From Marisediminicola senii (GTDB lineage: Bacteria > Actinomycetota > Actinomycetes > Actinomycetales > Microbacteriaceae): a DNA stretch of 64,000 nucleotides. This document shows, one piece after another, positions 1 through 8,515 of this stretch. A model generated the notes under the pieces. The model did no database searches, was not told the DNA's origin, and saw nothing but the letters and a program-made list of their open reading frames with translations. Location of the stretch: contig NZ_JAALGE010000008.1 in assembly GCF_011057645.1 (NCBI RefSeq), forward strand, positions 1-64,000. The letters run 5' to 3'. Both the position numbers and the translations under genes were made by a program. Positions within the stretch are counted from its first letter, which is position 1. Each line of letters begins with the position of its first letter.

Positions 1-237
1 GGGGGCGGGGCGCGGCGTGGGCGTGGGGGTGGGGGGGGCGCTCGGGGTCGCGCCCCCCGCTCTCGGGCGGGCGCCCGGGCCGAGGGGGGGCTCTTTGGCG
101 GGGCCCCCGCTGCTCCCGCCGTTCCCATTCGGATCGATGGACGTGACGGTGACGCCGCTGCAGGGGCAGTGACAGAGACGGGGGTCAGTGGCGGGGGCAG
201 TGGCAGCGACAGGGGCAGTGACGGTGACGCGGGGTCG
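1..237. other. GC-rich low-complexity stretch, no gene recognised
   Basis: The first ~100 bases are runs of G and C, including several G-runs of three to eight bases at 1-40 that could form a G-quadruplex. Bases 137-237 carry imperfect copies of a GGGGCAGTGAC-like unit near 161, 195 and 211. A plus-strand reading frame stays open from base 2 to a TGA at 170-172 and could be the low-complexity tail of a gene lying to the left. The peptide resembles nothing I know, so no CDS is called. Confidence 0.4.
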
Positions 238-419
238 CTTTCACCATTCAGGAACGCGCCGCGCGAGACGGCGGCGTGAGGGGGTGGATGCCGCGGTGAC
301 GGGCGATTTCGGAGGCGAAACGGGTGCTGCAGCATCCAATTTCCTGAATAGTGCAATTCCCGCAGAAGCTGTTCCTGAATGATGCAACTTCTGCGGGCGC
401 CGTTCCTGAATGATGAAAG
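238..419. repeat. Structured intergenic element, copy 1 (one inverted + three direct 18-nt motifs)
   Basis: An 18-nt motif, consensus GTTCCTGAATGATGAAAG, occurs inverted at 238-255 and directly at 340-357, 371-388 and 402-419. The direct copies start exactly 31 bp apart. A 10-bp stem, CCCGCAGAAG (359-368) with CTTCTGCGGG (388-397), encloses the middle copy. The element ends 16 bases before the stop codon of the minus-strand VOC gene. A second copy with the same layout lies at 35673-35855. The role is unknown; the position resembles that of REP/BIME-type elements. Confidence 0.85.
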
Positions 420-435
420 GTGTGTGGGGGCGGGG

Positions 436-960
436 TCAGGCGGCGGCGTCGAGGATCCAGGTGATGCCGAAACGGTCGGTCAGCATTCCGAAACCCGGGC
501 TCCACGCCGACGCGGCGAGGGGTTCGACGATGGTCGCGCCGGATGCGAGCGCGCTCCAGTAGCCCTCGACCTCGGCAAGGGTCTCGCCGCGCACCGAGAC
601 GAAGAACGGCTGGTCGGTGATGGTGACCCCGTTGGCGCGGTGGGTGGATGCGGCGGCTGGCCGGGTGCCAGGGTCGGCGCTCCCGGCGTCGCTCTTGGCG
701 GAACCGGCGCTCTCAGCGGAACCCGCGCCCTCGGCGGCGCGGTCTCCCTCCCCCGGAATGTCGTACGCCATCACGCGGAAGCCCGCGTCGGAGACGACCT
801 GCCCGAACACGACGTTCGCGGCACCGGGCGCTTCGGCAGGCATGCCGAAGTCCCCGTAGGTCGCGATCGTGAGGTCGCCGCCGAACACGGACTGGTAGAA
901 CTCGAGCGCAGCCCGGGCGTCGCCGTGGAAGTTGAGGTGGGTAGTGGTTGTGATGGTCAT
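436..960 (-). CDS. VOC-fold (PhnB-like) glyoxalase-superfamily protein
   Basis: A 174-residue protein of the vicinal oxygen chelate superfamily, PhnB/3-demethylubiquinone-methyltransferase-like branch. The N-terminal beta-alpha module begins with HLNFHGDARAALEFYQSVFG. The second module contains a DQPFFVSVRG strand and ends with the typical FGMLTDRFGITWILD. The two modules are joined by a Gly/Ser/Ala-rich linker at about residues 76-105, longer than usual for the family. The substrate is not known; related proteins are cytosolic dimers. The gene is divergent from a WYL regulator, a common pairing that suggests local control. The repeat element at 238-419 lies just past its stop codon. Confidence 0.85.
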   Translation of the reverse strand: MTITTTTHLNFHGDARAALEFYQSVFGGDLTIATYGDFGMPAEAPGAANVVFGQVVSDAGFRVMAYDIPGEGDRAAEGAGSAESAGSAKSDAGSADPGTRPAAASTHRANGVTITDQPFFVSVRGETLAEVEGYWSALASGATIVEPLAASAWSPGFGMLTDRFGITWILDAAA

Positions 961-1022
961 GACTGCTCCTTGTGAGATGACGCCGGGGCCATTCCCGACA
1001 TCACTGACACTTCCACCCGTCT

Positions 1023-1039
1023 AGGACAGGTTCGGTCCT
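1023..1039. promoter_or_regulatory. Candidate operator between VOC and WYL genes
   Basis: Inverted repeat AGGAC (1023-1027) and GTCCT (1035-1039) separated by 7 bp lies in the 102-bp divergent intergenic region, just upstream of the -10 box of the WYL gene. This is a plausible autoregulatory site; binding is inference. Confidence 0.45.
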
Positions 1040-1049
1040 GCACTCGGCA

Positions 1050-1055
1050 TAGCAT
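1050..1055 (+). promoter_or_regulatory. -10 box, leaderless promoter
   Basis: TAGCAT followed by 7 nt and the GTG start at 1063. The spacing places transcription start at or next to the start codon. Confidence 0.5.
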
Positions 1056-1062
1056 CGAACTC

Positions 1063-2040
1063 GTGCCCACGACCACCGCCCGCCTGCTCGAACTGCTCTC
1101 GCTGCTGCAGCTGCGGCGGGACTGGCCGGGCCCGGTGCTGGCGGAGAAACTCGGCATCAGTCATCGCACGGTCCGTCGTGACGTCGACCGGCTGAGGGAG
1201 ATGGGCTACAGCATCCATTCATCGATGGGGCCGGATGGCGGCTACCGCCTCGATGCCGGAACCGAGCTGCCACCCCTGCTCTTCGACGACGACCAGGTGA
1301 TCGCGTTGGCGGTCGCGCTGCAGGCAGCCACGGCGTTCAACGCCGGAATCGAGGAAGCGGCCCTGCGCGCCCTGACCACGGTGCGGCAGGTGATGCCGTC
1401 GCGTCTGCGGCACCGGCTCGACGCGATCGAGTTCACCGCTATCGGGCGGGGGCCCGGCGAGGCGCCACCCGAACCGGTCGCGCCGGAGGTGCTGGTCGCG
1501 GTGTGGGCTGCGGTGCGCGCCCGGAGCGTGCTGCGGTTCGACTACGCGGGGTCCGATTCCGAACCGACGACGCCGCCGAGACGGGTCGAGCCGCATCACC
1601 TCGTGACCTCTCGAGGCAGGTGGTACCTCGTCGGGTGGGACCTCGACCGCGACGACTGGCGGATCTTTCGCGCTGACCGCATCGCCCCGCGGTCACCGAC
1701 CGGCCCGCGCTTCGCGCCGCGGGAGGTGCCGGGCGGCGACGTCGTCGACTACGTGTCGGGGCGCTTCAGGGGTTCCGATGGGGGCAACCGGTGGCCGTGC
1801 ACCGGAACGGTGATCGTGCACCGGCCGGCGAACGAGGTGCTGCCGTTCGTGGGCGACGGTGTCGCGGAAGACATCGGCTCGGGTCGGTGCAGGCTCGAAA
1901 CGGGGTCGTGGTCGTGGGTGGCGCTCGCGGCATCCATCGGTCGATTCGATGCCGAGGTCGAGGTGGTCGGCCCGCCGGAGTTGCGGGAGGCGTTCGCGCT
2001 GCTCGCGGCTCGGAATGCGGCGAGCGTGACTGTGACCTGA
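1063..2040 (+). CDS. WYL-domain transcriptional regulator (YafY/DeoR type)
   Basis: A 325-residue regulator. An HTH_11-type winged helix occupies about residues 4-58, with recognition-helix region LGISHRTVRRDVDRLREMGY. The WYL domain (about 135-220) contains the eponymous WYLVGWDLD near residue 187 and the following FRADRI. A C-terminal WCX-like extension runs to the end. WYL domains bind ligands or nucleic acid, and such proteins usually regulate the adjacent gene, here the divergent VOC gene. The GTG start at 1063 is supported by a leaderless -10 box and by the HTH beginning almost at residue 1. Confidence 0.9.
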   Translation: MPTTTARLLELLSLLQLRRDWPGPVLAEKLGISHRTVRRDVDRLREMGYSIHSSMGPDGGYRLDAGTELPPLLFDDDQVIALAVALQAATAFNAGIEEAALRALTTVRQVMPSRLRHRLDAIEFTAIGRGPGEAPPEPVAPEVLVAVWAAVRARSVLRFDYAGSDSEPTTPPRRVEPHHLVTSRGRWYLVGWDLDRDDWRIFRADRIAPRSPTGPRFAPREVPGGDVVDYVSGRFRGSDGGNRWPCTGTVIVHRPANEVLPFVGDGVAEDIGSGRCRLETGSWSWVALAASIGRFDAEVEVVGPPELREAFALLAARNAASVTVT

Positions 2041-2057
2041 GCGCGAGGGCGGCGTGA

Positions 2058-2089
2058 GCCCGGGGCGCCGACTAGACGACACCCCGGGC
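2058..2089. terminator. Bidirectional hairpin between convergent genes
   Basis: GCCCGGGG (2058-2065) pairs with CCCCGGGC (2082-2089), loop 16 nt, between the convergent WYL (+) and secreted-protein (-) genes. It has no U-tract, so termination is inferred from position and stem strength. Confidence 0.5.
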
Positions 2090-2106
2090 CCGGCACCCCA
2101 TCACGA

Positions 2107-4203
2107 TCAGCGTGTCACCACCACGAACCCTCCCCCAAGCAGCTGCACGGACGTCTCGCCGCGGATGTCGCGCTCCTCGACCAGCACGCCACTCGAGTCG
2201 TAGCTGCGGAGTACCGCGCGCGTGCCGCGTTCGCCGACCCTCGTGCGCTGCGCTTGCGGCGATGTCGAGTGCACGAGCTGGGTTGCTGCGGAATTGCCTG
2301 CAAGACTCAACCGCGACACGAATGGGCGCAGCATCACGGCGTCGAGGTCGACTGTTCCGCGGGCCGCCGTCACCTGCACCGAACTGCGTGAACCCTGCAA
2401 CGCCGTGGCGAGGGTCTGCGGCAGGATCGCACCGGGCGCCGCCGTGATGCCCTGCTCGCCGACGCCGTGCCGGAGGAGTCCGAGCGGTCGCCTGTCGCCA
2501 CGCCACTGCGATGACACCGTTCCTGGATACGGTTGCAGCGTCACTGGTTCGACGTGACGAGGGCCGTCAGCGACGCCCACCTCGATCGTGGCCGACTCTC
2601 CGCGTTCCATCCGGAGGTATGCCCCGCCGCCAACCTGCGATTCACCGGTCCACGCCGATTCCGGCGTCACGACCTCACCCGTGGTCGATGTCGCCCCCTC
2701 GGCCTGCACGACGGTCAGGCCGGAGCGGTCGACGACCTCGATCGCGCCCTGGGCTGCAGCTGAGACGTCTGGATTCGCATCGAGCGCGATCATCGACAGC
2801 AGCCCGTGGATAGTGCTCTCCGCGCCGCTGTTGCGGTTGATCGTCCCGTCGGCCTGCACCCCGTCGTAGGTGACACCGGTCGCCGGGTCGTAGACGGGCT
2901 CGGCGGCCTTGTTCATGCCGAAGTACCAGGCACCCATGATGCCGGCGAGTTGGCGTATGCCGTCACGGTCGGTGGCGTCGGCGACCGCGAGCAACGACTG
3001 CAGTCGCGAGTCCGCGCCGTAGGCGATCTGCACGGTGTCGACCGGAGTCGGGAACCAGCCGTTGTCCGGGCCACCCGCGGTCAGCAATGTCGGCGTGAAC
3101 TGAACCGAGTCGGCGATGGCGGGCTGCAGCAGCTTCTCGTCGCCCAGAACGATGGATGCCTCGGCGAGCGCCGCTGGCATCTGCGACGCCCAGGCGTGCC
3201 ACATCGACCGCGACTGGCCCCACGGAAGAACCGCGCCGTACGGCCAGGTCTGCACGTCGCCTGCCGCCATCTTCGCGATCCCCTCGGCGAGTTTCGAGAG
3301 TGCAGACCGGGCGGCCGCGTCGTCGGGCGCCGCCTCCGAATACGCGGCGAGTCCGAGCACGGCTTCGGCCGACGCATCCGCCCCATCGACGATCAGCCAG
3401 GCGGGGACACGCACGCCGTCGGCGATCTCGTACTGCCCGTAGGCGTCGAGCGTCTGCCGCTCGAGCGCGCCGACACTGAGCTGGAGTCGCTCCTGCAGGA
3501 ACGCGGCGAACTCCGGATCCTCGGCGGCGAACGCGGCATACCCCTCGCCGAGCGCCCAGATGGTGCGGGCGAGCCAGTAGCTTTCGCCGCTGTCCGAGGG
3601 ATCGGGCAGCTCGACGGGCTCCGGGCTCGGGTTGAACGTGCCGTCGGGTTGCATCCACAGCACGACGTTGCCTGCGTTCGGGCCCGTCGTGGTCTGGAAG
3701 TAGGCGACGCTGCGCAACAGCTCGTAGGCCTTCTCGCGGCTCTCATCGGAACCGGTCAGCTCCCAGTGCCGGAGGTAGACGACGGCGGTGCGGGTGATGT
3801 CGTCGGAGTTATAGGCGCCTTGGCCCCAGTACCCGGTTGCCGGGTCAAGCGGGCCGCCGCCGACCCGCTCGAAGGTACCGCCGTCCCGGGCGTCGGCGTA
3901 GGTCCACGGCATGGTGATGTCGGGCTCGGTGTCGAGGCGGTAGGTGGTGTGGCCATCGACCTCACCCGGCGTCGCGGTGTCGAGCAGGAAGTCGAGGTGC
4001 GCCACGTTGGTGAGCGCGGCGGGCGCGGGGGTGCCAGGGTCAGCGGGAGCACTCGGGCCGGGGTGACCGAGTGCGGCGCCGCGGGCGATCGAGCCCGCTG
4101 GCGTCGTGGTGACCGCCGCCGCTCCGGCCGGGATGGCGAGGGCGATGCCCGCCACCATGCTCGTGGCGGCGGCGAGGGCCATCCACCGTTTTCTGTTCTC
4201 CAT
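2107..4203 (-). CDS. Secreted alpha/alpha-barrel protein, probable glycoside hydrolase
   Basis: A 698-residue exported protein. Residues 1-28 form a signal peptide (KR-rich start, hydrophobic core, AGAAA-like cleavage region). Residues ~65-470 are helical with aromatic-rich stretches (MPWTYADARDGG, GYWGQGAYNSDD, MWHAWASQMPAALA), typical of six-hairpin glycosidases. Residues ~480-620 look like a beta-sandwich carbohydrate-binding module. I do not recognise a numbered GH family or its catalytic residues. It follows the GH130 gene in an operon with a sugar ABC transporter, suggesting it trims an extracellular oligosaccharide, probably mannose-containing. An AAGGAG ribosome site precedes the ATG. 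Confidence 0.7.
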   Translation of the reverse strand: MENRKRWMALAAATSMVAGIALAIPAGAAAVTTTPAGSIARGAALGHPGPSAPADPGTPAPAALTNVAHLDFLLDTATPGEVDGHTTYRLDTEPDITMPWTYADARDGGTFERVGGGPLDPATGYWGQGAYNSDDITRTAVVYLRHWELTGSDESREKAYELLRSVAYFQTTTGPNAGNVVLWMQPDGTFNPSPEPVELPDPSDSGESYWLARTIWALGEGYAAFAAEDPEFAAFLQERLQLSVGALERQTLDAYGQYEIADGVRVPAWLIVDGADASAEAVLGLAAYSEAAPDDAAARSALSKLAEGIAKMAAGDVQTWPYGAVLPWGQSRSMWHAWASQMPAALAEASIVLGDEKLLQPAIADSVQFTPTLLTAGGPDNGWFPTPVDTVQIAYGADSRLQSLLAVADATDRDGIRQLAGIMGAWYFGMNKAAEPVYDPATGVTYDGVQADGTINRNSGAESTIHGLLSMIALDANPDVSAAAQGAIEVVDRSGLTVVQAEGATSTTGEVVTPESAWTGESQVGGGAYLRMERGESATIEVGVADGPRHVEPVTLQPYPGTVSSQWRGDRRPLGLLRHGVGEQGITAAPGAILPQTLATALQGSRSSVQVTAARGTVDLDAVMLRPFVSRLSLAGNSAATQLVHSTSPQAQRTRVGERGTRAVLRSYDSSGVLVEERDIRGETSVQLLGGGFVVVTR

Positions 4204-4246
4204 TGAACTTCTCCTTGCGTGGTCGTGCGTTATGGGAGGAGCCGGG

Positions 4247-5323
4247 TCACGAATTGACCCGGTCGAGTCGCGCTACTCCGATCTTCGAATCGGCCATCCC
4301 GTAGAACACCCACTGCTGCCCATCGATGCTTTCGATGGCGGTGGGGAATACGACATTCGGCACGATGCCGCTGCGCTCGTCGTCGGTCTCCGGCGCGAGC
4401 AGGGGTTCGCTCGTTCTCGCGAGCACGATGGTGGGGTCATCGGCGTCGAGAATCATCGCGCCGGCTGCATAGTTGACCTTCTGCTGCTGCCCGAAGGCTC
4501 CCTCGATGACTCCGGTGACCCCGTGATAGATCACGAGCCAGCCCTCGTCGATGCGTACGGGCGGTGGCCCACCGCCTATCTTGAGCTCCTCCCAGGCGGT
4601 CTCCGGGCCGGCGAGAAAGCGGTGCCCCCGCCAGTTGACGATGGAGCGGATGTCGGCGAGCACCTCGTCGAGAGGCACGTAGCTGATCCAGATGCTCTGC
4701 CTGGTGTCGTCGACGCCGGCAGGTACGCGGATGCCCTCGCCGGGGCGTACTTCGCCAATGTCCCACATCGGTCGGTGCAAGACAGCGAGGCTGGTCACCC
4801 CGTCGGGTGCGGTGACGGGCTCGGGAAAGAAGACCGTGTCCTTGTTGTGGAACAGGTTGAGATCCATGTCGAGTGCATCGTCGTAGGCGAACAGCGCGGG
4901 CCCGAGTCTCGTCCATTCGCGCAGGTCAGTGGATGTCGCGACCGCCGTACGAGGACCGAGCGGCCCGAACGCCACGTAGGTCATCACATGGAGTGACAGC
5001 GCGGGGATGAACGTGACCCTCGGGTCCTCGACCCCAGAATTCGTGGCGCCCCGCTCCCACCCGCGGTCGGGTTCGAGCACAATGCCCTCTCGTTCGACGC
5101 CGACCGGAACGCCGTCCTCGAGGATGACCCTCGCAAGACCGACCCGGCTGACGTTGCCGGTCGCCACCATGCGGGGCAGCAGGTACAAAGTGCCGTCTGG
5201 CGCGTGCCCGGTAGCGGGGTTGAGCACCCCTTCTGCCTCGAGGGGGTTGCCCGGTTCGGGAGTCATGATGACGCCCGCCCTGGTGAGGGCATAGGGAAAC
5301 TGGGTTTGGTTGTGTGTGGTCAT
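4247..5323 (-). CDS. GH130-family beta-mannoside phosphorylase-like enzyme
   Basis: A 358-residue cytosolic five-bladed propeller of family GH130, whose members phosphorolyse beta-mannosides (for example mannosylglucose or mannobiose) to mannose 1-phosphate. Family-like segments are GVEDPRVTFIPAL, DLNLFHNKDTVFFPEP, GPETAWEELKIGGGPPPVRI and GWLVIYHG. No signal peptide is present, which fits intracellular action on imported sugar. The ATG start overlaps the permease stop in ATGA, so translation is coupled. The substrate is inferred from family and context only, and some GH130 members are hydrolases. Confidence 0.85.
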   Translation of the reverse strand: MTTHNQTQFPYALTRAGVIMTPEPGNPLEAEGVLNPATGHAPDGTLYLLPRMVATGNVSRVGLARVILEDGVPVGVEREGIVLEPDRGWERGATNSGVEDPRVTFIPALSLHVMTYVAFGPLGPRTAVATSTDLREWTRLGPALFAYDDALDMDLNLFHNKDTVFFPEPVTAPDGVTSLAVLHRPMWDIGEVRPGEGIRVPAGVDDTRQSIWISYVPLDEVLADIRSIVNWRGHRFLAGPETAWEELKIGGGPPPVRIDEGWLVIYHGVTGVIEGAFGQQQKVNYAAGAMILDADDPTIVLARTSEPLLAPETDDERSGIVPNVVFPTAIESIDGQQWVFYGMADSKIGVARLDRVNS

Positions 5324-6168
5324 CCTTTGACTCCTGAGCCGATGTCGTTGGAAATGAAGTAGCGCTGGAAGAAGATGAAGAGAAGTACTACAGGGCCGGC
5401 CAGCACGACGGCACCCGCAAGCGTCGCGCCGAACGGGTTGGCCGCCGAGGCCGCGACATTCGAGATGTAGTTCGCGAGCGATACCGCGAGAGGTTGCAAC
5501 GCGGCATCCTTCGTAATCAGGAACGGCCAGAGGAACTCGTTCCACGGACCGATGAACGTCAGGAGCACCACGGTGATGATCGCCGGGCGCACGAGCGGCA
5601 GCGCGATCCGCCACAGCAGGGCCAGTTCTCCCGCACCGTCGATCCTGGCCGCTTCGAAGAGCTCCTTGGGGAGCTGCAGGAAGTACTGCCGGAAGATGAT
5701 GACGGCGGCCGAATTGATGAAGAACGGCAGGATCATGCCGAGGTAGTTGTCCGACAGGCCGTAGTCGCGTGCGATCAGCACGTACAGCGGAATGATCAGC
5801 AACTGGAACGGCACCACCTGAACGAGCAGGGCGAGCGCGAACGTCGCTCCGCGTCCCCGCCACTGCAGCTGGGCGAGCGCGTAGCCCACGAGTAGTCCGA
5901 AGACCATGGTGCCGATGAGTACGCCACCAGTGAAGATGCCGGAGTTGACCAAGCCCTGGAACAGGTTGATCCGCTCGTTGATGGCGACGTAGTTCTCACC
6001 GGTGAGGTTGCCCGGGTTGGGAAATGCCCCCGCGACGGTCGGGTCCGGTTCGGTTTGCAGCGAGCCGATGACCATGTAGTAGAACGGGAACAGGAAGACG
6101 AGGGCGCCGATGGCGAGCACCGTGCCGCGCAACCTGACCTGGAATTTTGACATCGTGCGGTCGGTCAT
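5320..6168 (-). CDS. Carbohydrate ABC transporter permease, MalG type (CUT1)
   Basis: A 282-residue inner-membrane permease with about six membrane segments. The coupling (EAA) loop ELFEAARIDGAGELALLWRI matches the CUT1 consensus. The C-terminus QRYFISNDIGSGVKG is typical of MalG-like partners. The start at 6168 overlaps the upstream permease stop by one base (TGATG), and the 3' end overlaps the GH130 start. It works with the adjacent MalF-like permease and the lipoprotein at 7163-8461. No ATPase gene is in the operon. Confidence 0.93.
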   Translation of the reverse strand: MTDRTMSKFQVRLRGTVLAIGALVFLFPFYYMVIGSLQTEPDPTVAGAFPNPGNLTGENYVAINERINLFQGLVNSGIFTGGVLIGTMVFGLLVGYALAQLQWRGRGATFALALLVQVVPFQLLIIPLYVLIARDYGLSDNYLGMILPFFINSAAVIIFRQYFLQLPKELFEAARIDGAGELALLWRIALPLVRPAIITVVLLTFIGPWNEFLWPFLITKDAALQPLAVSLANYISNVAASAANPFGATLAGAVVLAGPVVLLFIFFQRYFISNDIGSGVKG

Positions 6169-7154
6169 CAGTCCCTCTCCCCCGCGAATCGGTTCTGCAG
6201 GTAGGCGATGATGAGCACCAGCACAACCAGGATGACGCCGATTGCGGCGGCGACATCGGGTTGCCCCTGCTGCAAGCCCTTTTGATACATGATCAGCACC
6301 GGTGACGCGGATGCCCCGTTCGGGCCGCCCCCGCCGGTGAGCAGGTACGGCTCCGTGAAGAGATTCGCCCCGGTAACGGTGGCGAGCAACAGCACCAACA
6401 CCGTCGCGGGTCGAACGCCGGGAACCGTGACTGAGAAGAAGGTGCGTATGGCACCCGCTCCGTCGGTCGATGCCGACTCGTACAGTTCCTTCGGTACCGC
6501 CTGGAGTGCCGCGAGGTAGAGCAGGATGTAGAACCCGAGGCCCTTCCAGGTCACGAAAAGCGCGATCGTCGGCATTGCCCAGACGCTGCTGATGAGCCAG
6601 GACGGATCGGGGGCCAGGGGCCCGAGGACCTGGTTGACCAGGCCGCTGCCGTTGAACAGGAAGATCCACACCGCGACGATGGCGACGCTCGCCGCGACGT
6701 ATGGCAGGTAGAAACTCACCCGCAGGAACGTGCGAAACCGCACCACCTTGTTGAGCGCGGTCGCGAGCACCATCGACAGCACGACGGTCAGTGGCACGTT
6801 GATGATGAGGAACACGCCGACGTTGACGAACGACTGGCGCACGGCGGAGTCGCCGAGGGCGGTAGCGAAATTGTCGAGGCCGACGAATGGTCGGTCGACC
6901 TCGGCTCCGGGAGCAGTGAAGAAGAAGTCGTGGAAGGAGATCCACACCGAGTATCCGAGAGGGTACGCGAAGATGAGCCCGACGAACACGAGGTACGGCG
7001 CGCTGAATAGCAGGCCGATGGGGTTGCGGCCGAGGGGCCGCCCCCGGCGGTTGGTACCGCCGGGAGCACCCCTGCTGTCGCGCCTACTGCGCTTGCCGCC
7101 GGTTTCGGGGGCCGGGGACCCTGGGGTCCCCGGCGGTGTCGCGATGGCAGTCAT
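6168..7154 (-). CDS. Carbohydrate ABC transporter permease, MalF type (CUT1)
   Basis: A 328-residue permease. A basic, Gly/Pro-rich cytoplasmic N-terminus of about 45 residues precedes the first membrane helix (IGLLFSAPYLVFVGLIFAYP). Six membrane segments and an EAA loop (ELYESASTDGAGAIRTFFSV) place it in the CUT1 sugar importer family. It lies directly downstream of the solute-binding lipoprotein gene (8-bp gap) and is coupled to the MalG-like gene. Expected partner of a shared MsiK-like ATPase, as is common in actinobacteria. Confidence 0.93.
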   Translation of the reverse strand: MTAIATPPGTPGSPAPETGGKRSRRDSRGAPGGTNRRGRPLGRNPIGLLFSAPYLVFVGLIFAYPLGYSVWISFHDFFFTAPGAEVDRPFVGLDNFATALGDSAVRQSFVNVGVFLIINVPLTVVLSMVLATALNKVVRFRTFLRVSFYLPYVAASVAIVAVWIFLFNGSGLVNQVLGPLAPDPSWLISSVWAMPTIALFVTWKGLGFYILLYLAALQAVPKELYESASTDGAGAIRTFFSVTVPGVRPATVLVLLLATVTGANLFTEPYLLTGGGGPNGASASPVLIMYQKGLQQGQPDVAAAIGVILVVLVLIIAYLQNRFAGERD

Positions 7155-7162
7155 GGCGTCGC

Positions 7163-8461
7163 CTACGGCTGCTGCGCGATCTCGGTGACCTCGGTGGCGA
7201 CCGCGTCGAGGGATTCGCGCACGTCTCCCTCACCGAAGATCACCGACTCCGACCACGCGTCGCGGAACGCCTGCAGCATCTGTACGGTGTTCGGCCCGGG
7301 CGGCACTTCGACCGTGCGAGATGCCTGGTCTCCGAATGCGGTGTACGCCGGGTTCGCTTCGAAGTAGTCTGCGTACGTCTCCTGCAGGTTCTCGCGGAGC
7401 GGCATCTGGCCGGTCAGCTCGACCAGCTGGCCGTCCTGCTCCTCGCTGGTGGAGAACTTGAGTACGTCCCATGCAGTCGCCTGGTTGTCACACGCGGAGT
7501 ACAGGCCGACGTTCTTGGCGTCGCTGAACGTCCAGGTCTCCTCGGCGCTGATGCCCTCGCTGGTGGGTACGGGAACCGAACCCCAGTTCACGCTGTCGTA
7601 TACCGAGACCGCCCACGGGCCGACGATGGCCATGGCGGCGTCTTCATCGGCGAACGCGTCGCCCTGGGCCTGCTCCCTGCCGGACAGTCCCTCTTCGTAC
7701 ATAGTCGCCCAGAACTCAGCGACCTCGTATCCGGCCTCATCAGCGAATGTGGCTTCGCCATCCTCGACGATCTGGGTGCCGCCCGTCGCTGCGGCGTAGA
7801 GCGGGTAGAAATCGAACTGGGTCTGGAAGAACTCGCTGGTGGGTGCCGGCAGGATCGCGTTTGGCGCAACACCCGACTCGACCAGGGTTCGCGAAGTGGC
7901 GAGGAAGTCGTCGTACGTCGACAGGGCCGGGTTCTCGGCGTCGAGGCCTGCCGCGGTGAACATGTCCTTGTTGTAGAAGATGACAACGGGGTTCGATTTC
8001 CAGGGCATCTGGAAGTACGCGCCTTCGGTGTTCTGGTATTGCTCGGCGAGGTCGCCGCTGCGCTCTTCGATGTAGTCCGCACCGTCATCCATGCTCGACA
8101 GGTCGACGAGTCCGCCCTGCTTCTCGAACTGGCCGACGGCGGCAGGAGCTGTGTTGTAGATCAGGCACGGGGCATTGCCCGCGGTGATTGCGGCACCGAT
8201 GACTTCCTCGCTGCTCGTTCCGGCCGGGATCTCCTGGCCGCTGATCTGCTCATCGGGGTTGTCGGCATTCCACGCTTCGACCATCTGCTTGCCCCATGCG
8301 ACCTCTGATTCGTTGTTGGAGTACCAGATGGTGATGTCGCCTCGGCCGTCGGCGGAATCTCCTCCGCCTCCTCCGCCACTGCAGGCGCTGAGGGCCAGTA
8401 TTCCGACGGCGAACACGGCCGTGGACACGACCGCTCGAGTGCCTCCCGTTTTCTGTGACAC
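7163..8461 (-). CDS. Sugar ABC transporter substrate-binding lipoprotein
   Basis: A 432-residue extracellular binding protein. The signal peptide ends in the lipobox LSAC followed by a glycine-rich tether, so the mature protein is lipid-anchored. The body is a family-1 (MalE-like) solute-binding protein: DITIWYSNNESEVAWGKQM, PWKSNPVVIFYNKDMF, AAMAIVGPWAVSVYD. First structural gene of the operon after the LacI regulator. The GTG start is preceded by GGGAAGAG. It presumably binds the oligosaccharide processed by the GH130 enzyme. Confidence 0.93.
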   Translation of the reverse strand: MSQKTGGTRAVVSTAVFAVGILALSACSGGGGGGDSADGRGDITIWYSNNESEVAWGKQMVEAWNADNPDEQISGQEIPAGTSSEEVIGAAITAGNAPCLIYNTAPAAVGQFEKQGGLVDLSSMDDGADYIEERSGDLAEQYQNTEGAYFQMPWKSNPVVIFYNKDMFTAAGLDAENPALSTYDDFLATSRTLVESGVAPNAILPAPTSEFFQTQFDFYPLYAAATGGTQIVEDGEATFADEAGYEVAEFWATMYEEGLSGREQAQGDAFADEDAAMAIVGPWAVSVYDSVNWGSVPVPTSEGISAEETWTFSDAKNVGLYSACDNQATAWDVLKFSTSEEQDGQLVELTGQMPLRENLQETYADYFEANPAYTAFGDQASRTVEVPPGPNTVQMLQAFRDAWSESVIFGEGDVRESLDAVATEVTEIAQQP

Positions 8462-8481
8462 GGTTCTCTTCCCTTCGTTGC

Positions 8482-8501
8482 GAACGGCGTCGTTGCCGTT
8501 C
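8482..8501 (-). promoter_or_regulatory. Stem-loop between lacI-type gene and binding-protein gene
   Basis: GAACGGC (8482-8488) pairs with GCCGTTC (8495-8501) across a 6-nt loop in the 54-bp gap. No T-tract follows on the minus strand. It may set differential expression or processing between regulator and binding-protein mRNA. Confidence 0.4.
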
Positions 8502-8515
8502 TTCCTCGCGAGCGG

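Noticed and set aside
188-382. Small plus-strand open frame over the first repeat element
   Set aside because: It reads through the inverted motif and spacer, has biased Arg/Ala composition and no similarity to any protein.
340-419. CRISPR-like array because of three regularly spaced repeats
   Set aside because: The 18-nt motif with 13-nt variable parts has only three copies, spacers far too short for CRISPR, a fixed inverted copy, and no cas gene nearby.
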